Assembly (NCBI GenBank): GCA_022457155.1
Contig: JAJGOT010000506.1
Location: 124,001 to 188,000, forward strand
From: Cladopsammia gracilis
Taxonomy: Eukaryota; Cnidaria; Anthozoa; Scleractinia; Dendrophylliidae
Length of the DNA: 64,000 nucleotides
Reading direction: 5' to 3'
In this document: in pieces, positions 30,837 through 42,200 of the stretch
How the letters are laid out: every line of letters begins with the position of its first letter
Position numbering within the stretch: the stretch's first letter is position 1
Notes under the pieces: generated by a model
Databases searched by the model: none
What the model was told of the DNA's origin: nothing
What the model saw: the letters and a program-made list of their open reading frames with translations, nothing else
Translations under genes and position numbers: made by a program

Positions 30837-31161
30837 TGTACTTTCTTTCCATGTGGTCGATGTACGATTACAGGTAAGAGAATTTGTTTACAAAGTTTTG
30901 CTATTTTGCACCAGTAACCAGGCACAGCTTTCAAGCAATGTGCACGATGTTTTCTAGAAAAGACTTCTTTAGGTTGTTTGACGGTCTGCTCAGAATTTCC
31001 ACCAGAAAAACCCACGCTGAACCGAGATGTTTGACTTCGTTGGGCGGCCATGATGGAGCGATTTGTGCAGCGAAACACCTCGAATTGGTCCATGTACATC
31101 ATCTGGCGAACCCTTATACGGATTTGAGTAACGAGCCTTCGGGGAACCAAATATTTCCTTC
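30837..31161 (+). other. Possible short spliced reading frame, unknown
   Basis: ATG at 30837 leads to TTACAG|GTAAGAG (donor at 30874). About 50 bases later an acceptor ACCAG near 30924 resumes an open frame to another donor-like TTCT|GTAAGTCC near 31161. The intron would be very short and the product matches nothing I know. The upstream 180 bases are rich in TCGAT words. Confidence 0.2.
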
Positions 31162-31314
31162 TGTAAGTCCTCTGGTGCGCATTGTGTTTTGTTTTTTGAT
31201 CAAAACCTCAAAACAGTTGTAAGCTTATGTCGAAGGTATTGAATCCACATGGACAGCAGTCAAACCAATTAGGGTAGGAATAGAACTGTACAAGTGGTAA
31301 GAAAACAGTTCCCA

Positions 31315-32790
31315 TTAAGGTGATTCCCTAGAAATAAAAGTTGACATAAGATTTTCTTTAAACTTTCCTTGATTGTTTCCCACAATATAGTGGTCCGAAA
31401 TCTGCAATAAAAAATATAGGTCACCGAGCTCGTTTAGGAGATATAATTGTCTCAAGTTAACCTTTAAATCCTTGCAACTGCACTTATCAAGCGCACGTTT
31501 ATTCCATCAGCTCACACTACGTTTCGCAGGGACAGGAAGCACAGCTTTAAAGTAATTCTTGAAATAACAAAATAGATGTAATGTATTGACCAAATGGAAC
31601 AATTTGATGTTTGTTTTATGGCGCAGGCACACATCCTGAAAAGGTATTAACTAAAAATATTCGTCGGGTGCGTGATCTCGAGGATATAATTTTGTGTCCA
31701 CGTAGCGATGGCTACGTATGCTTTCTTCGCGATAACTTTTTTTCTGACATAATTTTTTTTTAAAGTTTAACAGCACAAAGAGGAGGACAAAAAGAATGAA
31801 ATTATGCAAAAAAAGATAGGTCACCGAGCTCGTTTAGAAGAAAACAACCGATTATTTACTAAGAGAACTGAATCCTCAAGTATCAAGTATCTTGGCATTG
31901 ATTTAGATGAGAGCTTATCATGGGACTCCCATATTGACTATATTGTTAAAAAAGCATCCGCTGGCCTCGGGGCTATCAAACGTGTCAGGAATTTGGTTCC
32001 CCGTGAGACTCTTATCATGATTTATAAAGCCCTCGTCCAACCATACTTTGATTATTGTAGCTCCGTTTGGGGCAGTATAGGTGTGTGTCAGTCTGAGAGA
32101 CTCCAAAAACTCCAAAATAGGGCTGCGCGTTTAATCACTTTTTCTGATTTAAATGTTAGATCTTCCACTTTACTCGGTGACCTTGGTTGGGATTCTCTGG
32201 AGCGAAGGCGTTCAAAACAACTAGCAATTATTCTCTTTAAGACTCTCCACAATCTTTCTCCGACTCGTCTAAACAGTGTTTTTAAAGCTACATCCAGTAT
32301 TCACTCGCATAATCTAAGAAATTCAAAATACAACCTTTTCGTTCCCAGACCGAGTACTGAAGCAGGCAAACGAAGTTTTCAATATCGCGGTTCTGTCCTC
32401 TGGAACAGCTTACCTTTGAGCGCTAAGATACAGCCTACTCTTAGCTCTTTTAAATCATGTATTTAATTTTTATCTAATTTAATAATAGTTAATAAAGGAT
32501 AGTTTTTATTGTTTTTTAATACAATTTTATATAGAAAATTAATTTAGTTAGATAATTTAAATTAGTTAAGTACTTAATCTATTGTTGTTAAAAACACGGC
32601 TCGATGGAAGAGCATGTATGTGAATTGATACCGTGTCTAAATAAAGTTTACCTACCTACCTACTAAGAGAACTGAATCCTCAAAGGAAAACCTATTACTT
32701 CGGAGTGCGCGCGCGCTCGTGCACGCGCAAATGACGCAAGATATTATGCGCAGTAGTGATGCGCAGTGCAATACTAGGGAATCACCTTAA
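31315..32790. mobile_element. TTAA-flanked inverted-repeat element carrying a nested LINE
   Basis: TTAA at 31315-31318 and 32787-32790 flank perfect 13-base inverted ends (GGTGATTCCCTAG and CTAGGGAATCACC). Without the nested LINE it is about 0.67 kb. A TTAA duplication fits piggyBac-like or other TTAA-targeting elements. It lies in DNA present only between units 1 and 2. Confidence 0.8.
31880..32660 (+). mobile_element. 5'-truncated CR1/L2-like LINE, C-terminal reverse transcriptase
   Basis: A continuous frame to the stop at 32464-32466 has the typical LINE C-terminus: IKYLGIDLDESLSWDSHI, then ALVQPYFDYCSSVW, then LQNRAARLI and WNSLPLSA. A 23-base exact duplication (31857-31879 and 32661-32683) brackets it and the 3' end is a TACC repeat. 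The ATG at 31804 belongs to flanking DNA, so this is not a gene. Confidence 0.88.
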
Positions 32791-33588
32791 GACCTGCTGC
32801 TGCTAAAACTATACATAGATCCATAGAGGATCAAGTTGTTTTGTTAAGTTAGTTTTCATAAAGGATCAAGTTGTTTTGGTTAAGTAATATTGTGGCAAAT
32901 GTTAAATTAAGCTTATATTTCAAGTTAAACGAATGTATAGTTCCACATGTTGAAACTGAAAAGAGCTCTATCTAAGAAAAATACACTTTATCCATTTGCT
33001 GTTAGCAGATTGATCTACACCCATAGATGATTTTAAATTGTTATTACCAAAGGCAAGAACTATTGTACCTTGTGTTAAAAATAAAATGTTCGCTTTTCAT
33101 CTTGTGCTATTGAATCATTGATGTCATTCTCACTCACTCACTAGCTATGGTGTAAATTTCCGTGTTAACGTTTCACTTGTATTTGATCAAGGAAATGTTA
33201 TACCAAGAGACTGAGAGACGAGAGAATCTGCGAGAAAAGGGTTCAGCACGAGGAAGCCCTTTGCTGCTCACTCGCGCGTTGTCTCGTTCTCGTTCTCGTT
33301 CTTGCCTCACCGACTGTGAATACTTATTTAGATTTAACATATAACTTACATTGTACAACACGTTAATTACTTACAATAGAGAGCCACATCACTTGCATAA
33401 CATAATTACTTACAATTTGTTTCTTATAATTATACTTGCATACATTATATTTTTTATAATTCAATACAATTTCAATAAAAATAACAAACATAAGCATTAC
33501 AGTACAGTGCAAACAATTTTACAATAAAAAGACCAGGAATTAATTACAACTGAGTATTATGTTAAACCAATTTGCACTAAAACATAAA
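32791..33588. other. AT-rich spacer before unit 2
   Basis: No gene or named repeat seen. There is a short CGTTCT microrepeat near 33283-33302. Confidence 0.5.
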
Positions 33589-34891
33589 TTGTACAACAAC
33601 ATTGCCTTGTGGCTAATAAGTTCTATGATTCATTTAAACAAAAGAAAAAAATGATGAGAAGTCAATCTTTGTAGACGCTTTAAAGTGAGGTGAAATTGAT
33701 ATGCAGCAGTTCCACAGGCTCGATAGTCATTTAAATCGATTATTTCCTACTTTCATTAGTTTTGCACTTCTGTATTTCCCACCGGTAACCTCATGTCCTG
33801 TCAGAGGCCTATTTTTAATTGGTCGAGAGACCAAAATAAGTTGCTTTCCATTTAAGTAGCCACATGCATTCCTCTGTCTATTTCTCTTTTTTCATTTCCA
33901 TCCTACAGAAGTAGCTACATGTAGTCCTTGACTACCTATTTTTTTCAGGGTTAGCATGGCGCCTCGCAAATGCGACACTGCTTAATTCTCCTTCATTTAG
34001 AAAGGAAAACTTTTGTCTTGCACAAACAGATCATCATGAAAGAGGTGTCTGCTTTGAGAGAGTTAGCTGTGTTCACAGGAAAAAAAGCTGTCAAACCAGA
34101 TGCGAAAATAGAAAACAAATATAGCAATTTAAAAAAAAAAAGTTTTAAATGTTTCAACTTGTCCGCAAGTTATAGCAAAAACTGTCGGTTTTGTTTTCAA
34201 ATTCTTTTGTCGCACGTTCCGGCCTTCGCATTGTCTTACATACAACAACAACAACAACAACGATTTATTACAACAACAACAAACACACTTCAATGTGAAT
34301 ATTTCTTACTGAATATATTGTTATTCATGAGTTTCGCCGGCCGTAGTGAATTAATGAAATGGTTAAACTTTTATTATTCACCCATGCGCAAATCATACCA
34401 AGACGATTTTTGAATTTTCTTAACAATCTTTTAGTTTGCTGCTCTGTCGAATCAACAACAAGTTTTATTTCAAATTAAAGTTTAAGTTTACAAATGTTTT
34501 GTCCGCAATTAGCAAGGGCTATTCGATTTCAAATATCAGTATTAATTTTTAATTTTATGACAAGCTCTTCTCTTTTTTTCACTAGATCTCGAAAACCACC
34601 TTTCTCAAATTTTCGATTACGGTTTTAAATATTAATGAAATTGATATAAAGAATAAAAACCAACCAATACATATAATAACGTTGTTTCATAGAAATCTTG
34701 ACTTCAATTTATATTTTTACCGAGAACCTGTTGAATAGCTGGGGTGGAATAAATGAAGTATTCAGAGGTCGTCACTATTCAACACGTTGTTATTGTAAAA
34801 ATTAACTCAAAACTAGCTATATTTCGACCTTGAATAAAAACTCGATCGTTGTTATTTGTTGTCGCATTTCAAAATGTTCCCTCATTATTGT

Positions 34892-35119
34892 TACCATATA
34901 CATGTATGATAAAAAACAGATTTCCACCGGTTTTCCGTGGTGTGGACTCTTATTTACCATGATTTACGTCATCACATGGTCAAAATTTGTTGCTGACTCA
35001 CTCAGCTGCGCCTCGTGTGTCCACAACATTTTGACCATGTGATGACGTAAATCGTGGTAAATAAGAGTCCACGCCACGGAAAACCGGTGAAAATTTGCTA
35101 ATTACCATATACATGTATG
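34892..35119. mobile_element. Foldback element upstream of CALHM copy 2
   Basis: Counterpart of 1311-1538, with the 17-base flanking repeat at 34892-34908 and 35103-35119. It ends about 70 bases before the start codon. Confidence 0.8.
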
Positions 35120-35187
35120 TCACAAAAATCTTGCTTTTACCCTTAGGTTAGTAATACAAGCCAGCGTGATCGATAAAGGAAACAAGA

Positions 35188-36451
35188 ATGACTCAAACAG
35201 CAAAACTGGCGTTCTCTACCTTGATAGGAATACTGGGTTGGCATGGCGTGTTTCTGCTGTTTCTGATAGTTGTATTCAAGCTGTTCCTTTGGGAACAAGA
35301 CGAGTTTACGTGTCCTTGCGATTGGTCGCGATCGGTGTCTTATGGCACCATCATGTTCCTATTTCCTTCTCTGACCTCCTACATGATCGCATTTTTTGCT
35401 TATTTCCGGCAAGATAACGACAGCGCTCCATGGAAGGTCTTGAAGAAACTTTACGTGTTGAAATTCGCCTGCCATTACTACGATGAGCGAACTGAGTGGA
35501 ATTTTCACGCCGAACACCGCATTCACTGCAGGAAGGTCAAACGCGATTTGAGTTTAGTCAAGACCGCTGTGTCAGCAGTTTTCTCTTTCCTCTATCCATT
35601 AGTTTGGCTTTCGCTGAGTTTTCTGCAAGCATATTACTACGTCTGCGTTGATGTTGGGCCGAATACTGATGTTCTTCAGAATTACTGCGATGTGAAGATG
35701 CTAAAGCCAGACGACTATAGGAAGACGTATGGTTTGGAGGTTATTCGGTCAAAAGCCATCGGCAGTATTCTCTTTGTAAGCACGTTACTTTTTATTGGAG
35801 TATTTGTGATCCTTTACGGCGAAATACAAAGTTATTTATCGAAAAAGTACGATTGGAAACCAAGTGGAAATGGTGCTAATCTGCAGGTTCAGATTTCCCT
35901 TCGGGCGGACCGTTCATCCGGATGTGTGGGATCGGCAAGTTCCCATAGCAACAGAGACACGCCTGTCGCAAGTGTACTGGAAGCTGCTGAGACCGGACGA
36001 CAGGTAAGTTTGTCTGGGTTCAGTTTTATTACTAGATTACTTGTAGCACTATCGGCCTGAAGATCGATGATCAAATTTCTGGTCTCCGCCTTCGTGTTAA
36101 GACCGCAAGTTGCTGTAAAATTTTCTGGAGCTGTAACTAAACGGAGCGCTTGAAAAATTTGTGGTAGCGTAAATATCCGAGAAATGTCCATTGCCTTGTA
36201 TGTTATACTCGAATTAATTCTCATTTCAGTTTCTTATGATACAACAGCCAGCTGCTGATGGAAACAAAGCAATACACATAAATTTGAGCAACACTTTTGC
36301 TGAAAGCCTACAAGGATGCCTTCAAGACGGTGCATGGCAAGGGATTGATATCCGCTGTTCTCAACATGAAGAGGGCAGGCAGGGATCTTATCAGCCGTTT
36401 CGCCCGCCATCAACGTGCAAGAATACAACAGGAGCGTACAGGGGAACATAG
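35188..36451 (+). CDS. CALHM-family large-pore channel, copy 2 (two exons)
   Basis: Exon 1 is 35188-36003 (272 codons, donor GTAAGT) and exon 2 is 36230-36451, giving 345 aa. Exon 1 has seven amino-acid differences from copy 1 (about 97 percent identity): Cys to Arg at 111, Ile to Thr at 125, Ala to Val at 154, Pro to Leu at 172, Ala to Glu at 184, Phe to Leu at 211 and Ile to Leu at 238. The CPC motif at 42-44 and the four membrane segments are intact. In exon 2 one extra A near 36412 relative to copy 1 shifts the frame, so the tail ends CKNTTGAYRGT instead of ...SLPSVM. The channel core should be unaffected. The intron is shorter than in copy 1 because the 101-bp MITE and about 60 more bases are absent. 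Confidence 0.88.
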
Positions 36452-38600
36452 TTATGAGTCGTTACCTTCAGTGATGTAAGAAGGGCGCGAAACAAGGCAC
36501 TAACTGATCCAATTATACGAGAATCGCGGTACACGTACATTGAGTACACTTAAATGACGAATGAAATGACTAGGCTCGCAATGCACTGTAGGGCGATTCG
36601 GACTCGTGATCTGAACCTACCTTTTAATGTTGAGTAGTTTTTCTTCAATAAATATACCCGGGATAATTGTGCGAGTTCAAACTTTTAAAAGAAGGTAAGA
36701 CAAGTGCTGTATTTAATGTCTTTTCTTCAATTAAGTCTGGTTGTATTTGTATGAGTTTTGTCTGTTGAAAAGTATCTGTCGGTAATCTGCCGGTCGACTG
36801 TCGGTAGACTCGGTAAAGTGTCGGCCGACAGATTTTTGGGTGTGCCGTTAGTCAATTTTACCAACTGATCCACGTTGCTCTATTAAGATTTGTTTATTTA
36901 CGTGTATAAAATTCATTCTATAACTGAATAAAACATTACTGTCTATGCAAAAAACAGTCGTTATGTGATTATTTATCGCACATTTAAAATGTTTTTATCC
37001 ACTACAAATTCTTTTTTTTTTTTTTGGATAGATAATAATTGTGTTCATGCATATGGAAAGGTTATCTGTACATCTATTAAAAAAAAAACTACCACTTTTG
37101 CGTTTGACGCAAAGTACGAAGTATAATAAGTAAAATATTGTTAAGTTATCTTCAATGTATGCCGGCATACAATCGTTCTGTAAATCCTCTTGGCAGTACA
37201 TGAATTCTCGAAAGAAATATTTTTATCATTTCTAAACGTCAGTTCTGTAACGAACACTTTTAAATTAATTTTACACAATCACGAGGGTAAAATAACCATG
37301 AATTTCACGCCCAATGTGATATGACAATAAATTGACACCGTTCACAAAAAGAACGTCTGTACCTCAGCCTCAGTAGATCTAAAAAGCTTAAATTTTAAGC
37401 ATACATCCTAAATCATGTTATATAATAGATAGTGTTGCTCGCGCGCTGTAATTGGACACCTACATTGCGCGCGCGTCAATCAGGTGCACTTAAATGTTTT
37501 TTTTTTTTCTCGCTGTTTCTTTCTGGTCTTTCGTAGATCCTACGTATCGTTTACAGCATTATCGTTTGCGGTCTTTTGCAGTTTTTAAGTTCTGATAGAA
37601 AATAACCTTGATGTTTTGAGTACAAAAAACTCCACATAGACTTTTAATCTCGAATTTTGTTATTGATTCGATTAATTAGTGATTGAACTTCGTGTCGTAC
37701 AATTCAGGGGTAATCGTGCTCGTAATTTGAAATTACTCGCCCGATTACTTCCTGAATTGTACTCCTCAGTCCAATTACTACTACTAACCGATCTTTACTG
37801 ACTGATATTCAGCCTTTTCAGCTATAAACCCTGATTACCTAGTTTCTCAGATGACAGTAAAAATTTTGGTTATTTCTCACATATTAATAAATCCCTCTTC
37901 TGACCTTCCTTTCCTGTTTAGTTAATGCCTCTTTTATTCCCCCAGTTTTAATAATAAACAATAACTGAACCCATCCAGTCATCTACAGCGAACTCTGTCT
38001 AAGCTGTACACCTTCGGGACCAGCTATTGGTGTCCGCCTTCTAGAGAGTTTAGTAACAGACAAACAAGTCAGTGAAATTCGGCCAGAACCAGCCAATAAC
38101 TGTTGGTGTCCGTCTTACAGGGCTGTCCGTCTTACAGGGCTGTCCGCCTTAAGAGAGTTTACTGTATAAGGTTGAACATAGACACAGCGGTGAATCCAGT
38201 ACAGTTCAAAGGGCCTCCGCCAGTCAATCTTCAGCTTGAAACGTTCTTCTGCCTCAGGGAGCTAGTACCTAGTAACCATGGCTACGCACAGCTGGACGTT
38301 TCTGCAGTACTTTCTTGTATGGGAGCCAGAGAGCTGCGCCCAACACCTTAACGACCAAAATCAGAAAAATACTTCAGTATATCGTTTATCTCCGGAAATA
38401 GACAAATTTGAACACTAACATACTATCTACAAGGCTAAAAGTTAAAAGAAAAAAAATGAACATTTTCGACTAAACTAAGATGAAGATGATTTGCTTAGTC
38501 GAAAACGTTCGTTTTTTTCTCAGTTTTAACTTTTAGCCTTGTAAAAAGTATTTTTAAAAATATTAAGCGAATATTATAGACATGAACACTAATGTTTAGC
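36452..38600. other. Intergenic region between the convergent genes, unit 2
   Basis: Shortened counterpart of 3072-5754, with no gene recognised. It shows the empty site of the unit 1 MITE near 37930-37943 and keeps the inverted repeat near the receptor 3' end (38430-38545). Confidence 0.6.
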
Positions 38601-38605
38601 GCGCT

Positions 38606-38611
38606 TTTATT
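38606..38611 (-). promoter_or_regulatory. Candidate poly(A) signal, receptor copy 2
   Basis: AATAAA on the minus strand about 65 bases beyond the stop codon, as in copy 1. Confidence 0.5.
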
Positions 38612-38675
38612 ATATGGCGAACTTTCCTCTGTGGCGAACTAGTCCATGGTGAACAGGGTTATTCTGATTAGTTCC

Positions 38676-39253
38676 CTAAGCGGTCCGCATTTTGCAATAC
38701 GGACCGCTAAGGTATGATGGACCGTTCAGGAACTCATTTTCCCGGATTCCTTTATAAAATATTTTCCCTTCTGTCTGATGGACAATTTCGGTTAATCTTT
38801 TCGCAAAGTGGCCTAAAAGGTACTCGACTAATGTTTCCCCAATACGGACCTCACAAAATCTATATATCGAGAAAACTAAATTCAGACTTGTGCCAGTATC
38901 AGAGTGAATAATTCTATATTCAGAGTTACACTGATTTGACATACCTTCCTTCGACAAAGTTTCCAACGCCTCTGAACAACCGGCAAGACGCAGAGCTTTA
39001 CACAGTGTTCTGGTTGTCGGTTTCTGGGAACCATTTCTCACACATTTTAACAGACCTTGATAGCACTTTTCGTCGACTTTCGAATGTTTATAATCCTCAT
39101 CCAAATTTTCTAAAGCCTTTTCTTTTAAGCCCAGATGTCGCAGAACAGGTTTCCATTGAGCTCCGATGTCGTTACATATGCGAAGACAGTGACCTTCTGT
39201 TACCATCTCGTCGTCTCGTCCGAGTTCTTCTTCATCTTTAGCTGCTTTAGTGA
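38676..39253 (-). CDS. Receptor copy 2, exon 12: death domain and tail
   Basis: 578 nt from acceptor GAATCTTCAG. It reads TKAAKDEEELG before the death domain, which keeps AQWKPVLRHLGL. Confidence 0.85.
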
Positions 39254-42200
39254 CTGAAGATTCTAAAGAACATTTATCGAAACCAACGATCGATTACTCC
39301 TGAGTGTGATCGCCTGAATGAGAGTAGTCTTTAAAGGGACTATGTCACCATCTTTAGTGTTGTAAATTTTGAAAAGCCAAGTCATATTATTTTATATTTA
39401 ATTAGTGGGAACCCACAAATAATTGTCCAGTTCTGTTCAAAATTATTCTGCCAGTGCTCTAAGAGTAAAAATAAATGTCTTGGACTGCAGATGGCCAGGA
39501 TGGAAATGGATTGCAGCTTAAAAGGATCGCAAGTTTATCGCCTGCTGTCTTGGAAAACTTCTTAAAACTCACATTGATGGTTTATTCTCTCTTCGAAAAT
39601 TCACTTGATATCGTCCTCTTAGTGTTCTATAAGCATTTCGTACACGATAAAGATACTTAGTTTTAAGATCTTTTAAATTAGTGCAGTTACATTGGTAGTG
39701 GGAAAGATTAGTTGAGTTTTACGGCCTTTGACGCCATTTTCTATATTTAATTGGGCCACACTCACTAAAGACGTTTCAGCTACCCCACAAGTAGCGATAA
39801 AAAAGGTTTCAGTAAATCGAAAGTAATGAGTACGAGTGTGGTTACTTTTGAAACTTTATACGGCATGAAATAACAGAAAATTAAATTTAGCTTGTTAACG
39901 TGAATATATAGTATGCTGTGGGGCTAGTAGGGCTGCATAATTTACCTTGGGTGGCTCCAGTGGCCTGGTGTTCTGGTTCTCTCGAGGTTTCTACGGAAAA
40001 TCGACGGATGGTCTACAGTTTGAAATGGACAAAATTAATAAGCAGCAATATTTTAAAAAATAATTGCCTTTGAGGAGTGAAGAAGCTATTTGTTAGGGAC
40101 GGACCATTATTTTTTTGACGGGGGGGGGGGGGGGGGGGGGTTGGAAAATTTTCGCATGCAAACATTTTTTTTATATGCGGCACCCGCTGCAAACAATTTA
40201 TTTTGTGTCTCCGTCCAACTGCTATACTTCCAGCAAACAATTTTTTTCTTTAGTTTTTGCTTGCATACAATTTATTTCAGTGTTTATAGCCTCTGCAAAC
40301 AATTTATTTCAAAATTTTCCACCCCCCCCGTCAAAAAAAATAATGGTCCGTCCCTTACTACCCTATTCGCGCTATTGGGATATACGACGCAGTTTCTCAA
40401 CAGAACGACTGTCGACTAGGAGCCCATCACACTGTGTCCAGCCAATAAATGCAATTAATGAAACGAAACAATCAGAACACAATGGAACCAAAACGTGCAC
40501 TAACTGGTGCTGACGGAGGGGGGGAGGGGGGGAGGGAGGGGGTGGGGCGGGCGGGAGAACATATGCAATATATCCTCCAAAAACGGCTGGTTTATCGCTG
40601 ATGAAATAGCAGAATTAAACGCGCGTCCCGGGCGCTTGTTTGAGAAATACGAACAAGCCACAGTAAACAAAATTGTTAAATGAGTTTAAATCACTGTTAT
40701 GATTTGATTTAGGCCCTCCTTGCAATAAGCGCCTCGTTTCTAATAAGTACCCCTCCCCTTCCCCCCCCAAAAAAACAAAAAAACAAAAGAACGAAGCAGG
40801 GAATACCCGAAAAAGAGAAAAGAGAGAAAACCCGAAAACCCATTTCCTTTTCGTTAAAAGCCGAATATTCAGAAAGGGAGATGACTTACAGAACTCAAAA
40901 CCCGAAAACCCGATCTTAAAATGATCTAAACCGCAAAAAGTCGCCCTCAACAGGGAATGAATATATGATTGTACTGTCATGACTGTACCTGTCTGGCAAG
41001 AGGAAATCCTGGGTTAACATAAATAAAGTGCCCTGGGTGATCTTCCTGTTGGAAGTTCAAATTACACGAGAAGTCGTTTACACTGTCTTGACTCGGAATT
41101 GGCTTCACTGCGAAGCTGCACGAGTCATAGGAGCGGTAACGACTCTTGTAGGCCATCTCGTAGATGTAAGTCTGGAAGTGATACAGAATGGTGAAACTAG
41201 TTAGTTGTTTATTATTACTACGTTAAGATAAAACATCGAGTTGGCAGTACCGTAAGTAGCGTCCTCTGTAAGCAGCATCTGGGGAGGGGGGAACTCTGTC
41301 CAGTTTTGATGGTGTGCCGCTGGGACTCTGAAACCCTCACCCTATACCAGACCATGTTCAGCTGATTTTGCAACCCAATACAAGACTAGGCACCAAAAAT
41401 GCCTTCCCTATCCTAGACTCGCTATTTTCCAGAAACTGTATCTTCATACCACTAACTCAGATTCCTGGTAAATAATACTCCATTTCATTCCTGATTTCTA
41501 TACCCTATCCCAGACTAAACCGTTTGAAAACCACGTTCTTCACAGCGGGACATACCCATAAAGCTTAAATATGAGAGTCCCTCCCGGCGTGGTAGCTCCT
41601 TTGAGCAATAGAAGGTAAAAACGAACATTAACATACTGGCTTGGATTGCAGACTATTTAAGGGGGAAAAGATTCTACCTTCTATTGCATCACGCACTTAG
41701 TTATATCAGCAGAAAGGGCGCTTATTCGAGAGTGTGCACTGAATCGAGGGCATACCCTGTTACTCCTTCTTCAAGATGCAGGGTGCTAAGCAACCGTAGA
41801 TTCAGTTTTCATCCCTGCCCCAAACTACTGGGGTTTGCTGGTAATGTGAAGCAATTTGAATGTTTTGTCTAAGGACACGACACGAAGTTGCAAAGTGTGT
41901 TTTTACCTGGGATGCGGGAGTTTGGTCCAGCGCCCAGCCGTTTGTAGCAAGGTCCTCTGGGTTGAGCCACACAGTGATGTCTTTGCTGTCATTGTACATC
42001 TTAAAAGGTTTCTCTATTGCTTGTTTTGAATCAGAAAATTGCTCTCTTTCTTTTCGTTCCATTCGCTTGATATAAAAAAGGACACAATCAACGACGGAGT
42101 ATTATGAATAAAACAACCATCCTATTGGAATCGTGCAGTTCTGTTTTCTAAGTGGGAGCGGCAAGATAGTACTTTCACAGAAGATGGTGATGTTTCCTGG

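Larger units (their letters stand above)
1..33588. repeat. Tandem segmental duplication, unit 1 (left edge outside window)
   Basis: Position 1 aligns with 33589 and the similarity runs through both genes and most introns, so unit 1 to unit 2 has a start-to-start offset of 33588 bases in this region. The unit holds a CALHM-like gene on + and a TNFR-ZU5-UPA-DD receptor gene on -. Similarity is interrupted by insertions private to one unit. Unit 1 ends with about 3 kb (30640-33588) that has no counterpart between units 2 and 3. Confidence 0.93.

Noticed and set aside
31804..32466. 220-codon intact gene
   Set aside because: It is the C-terminal end of a LINE; the start codon lies in flanking DNA outside the target duplication.
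40115..40513. 132-codon plus-strand frame
   Set aside because: Mostly homopolymer and MITE sequence, absent from unit 1.
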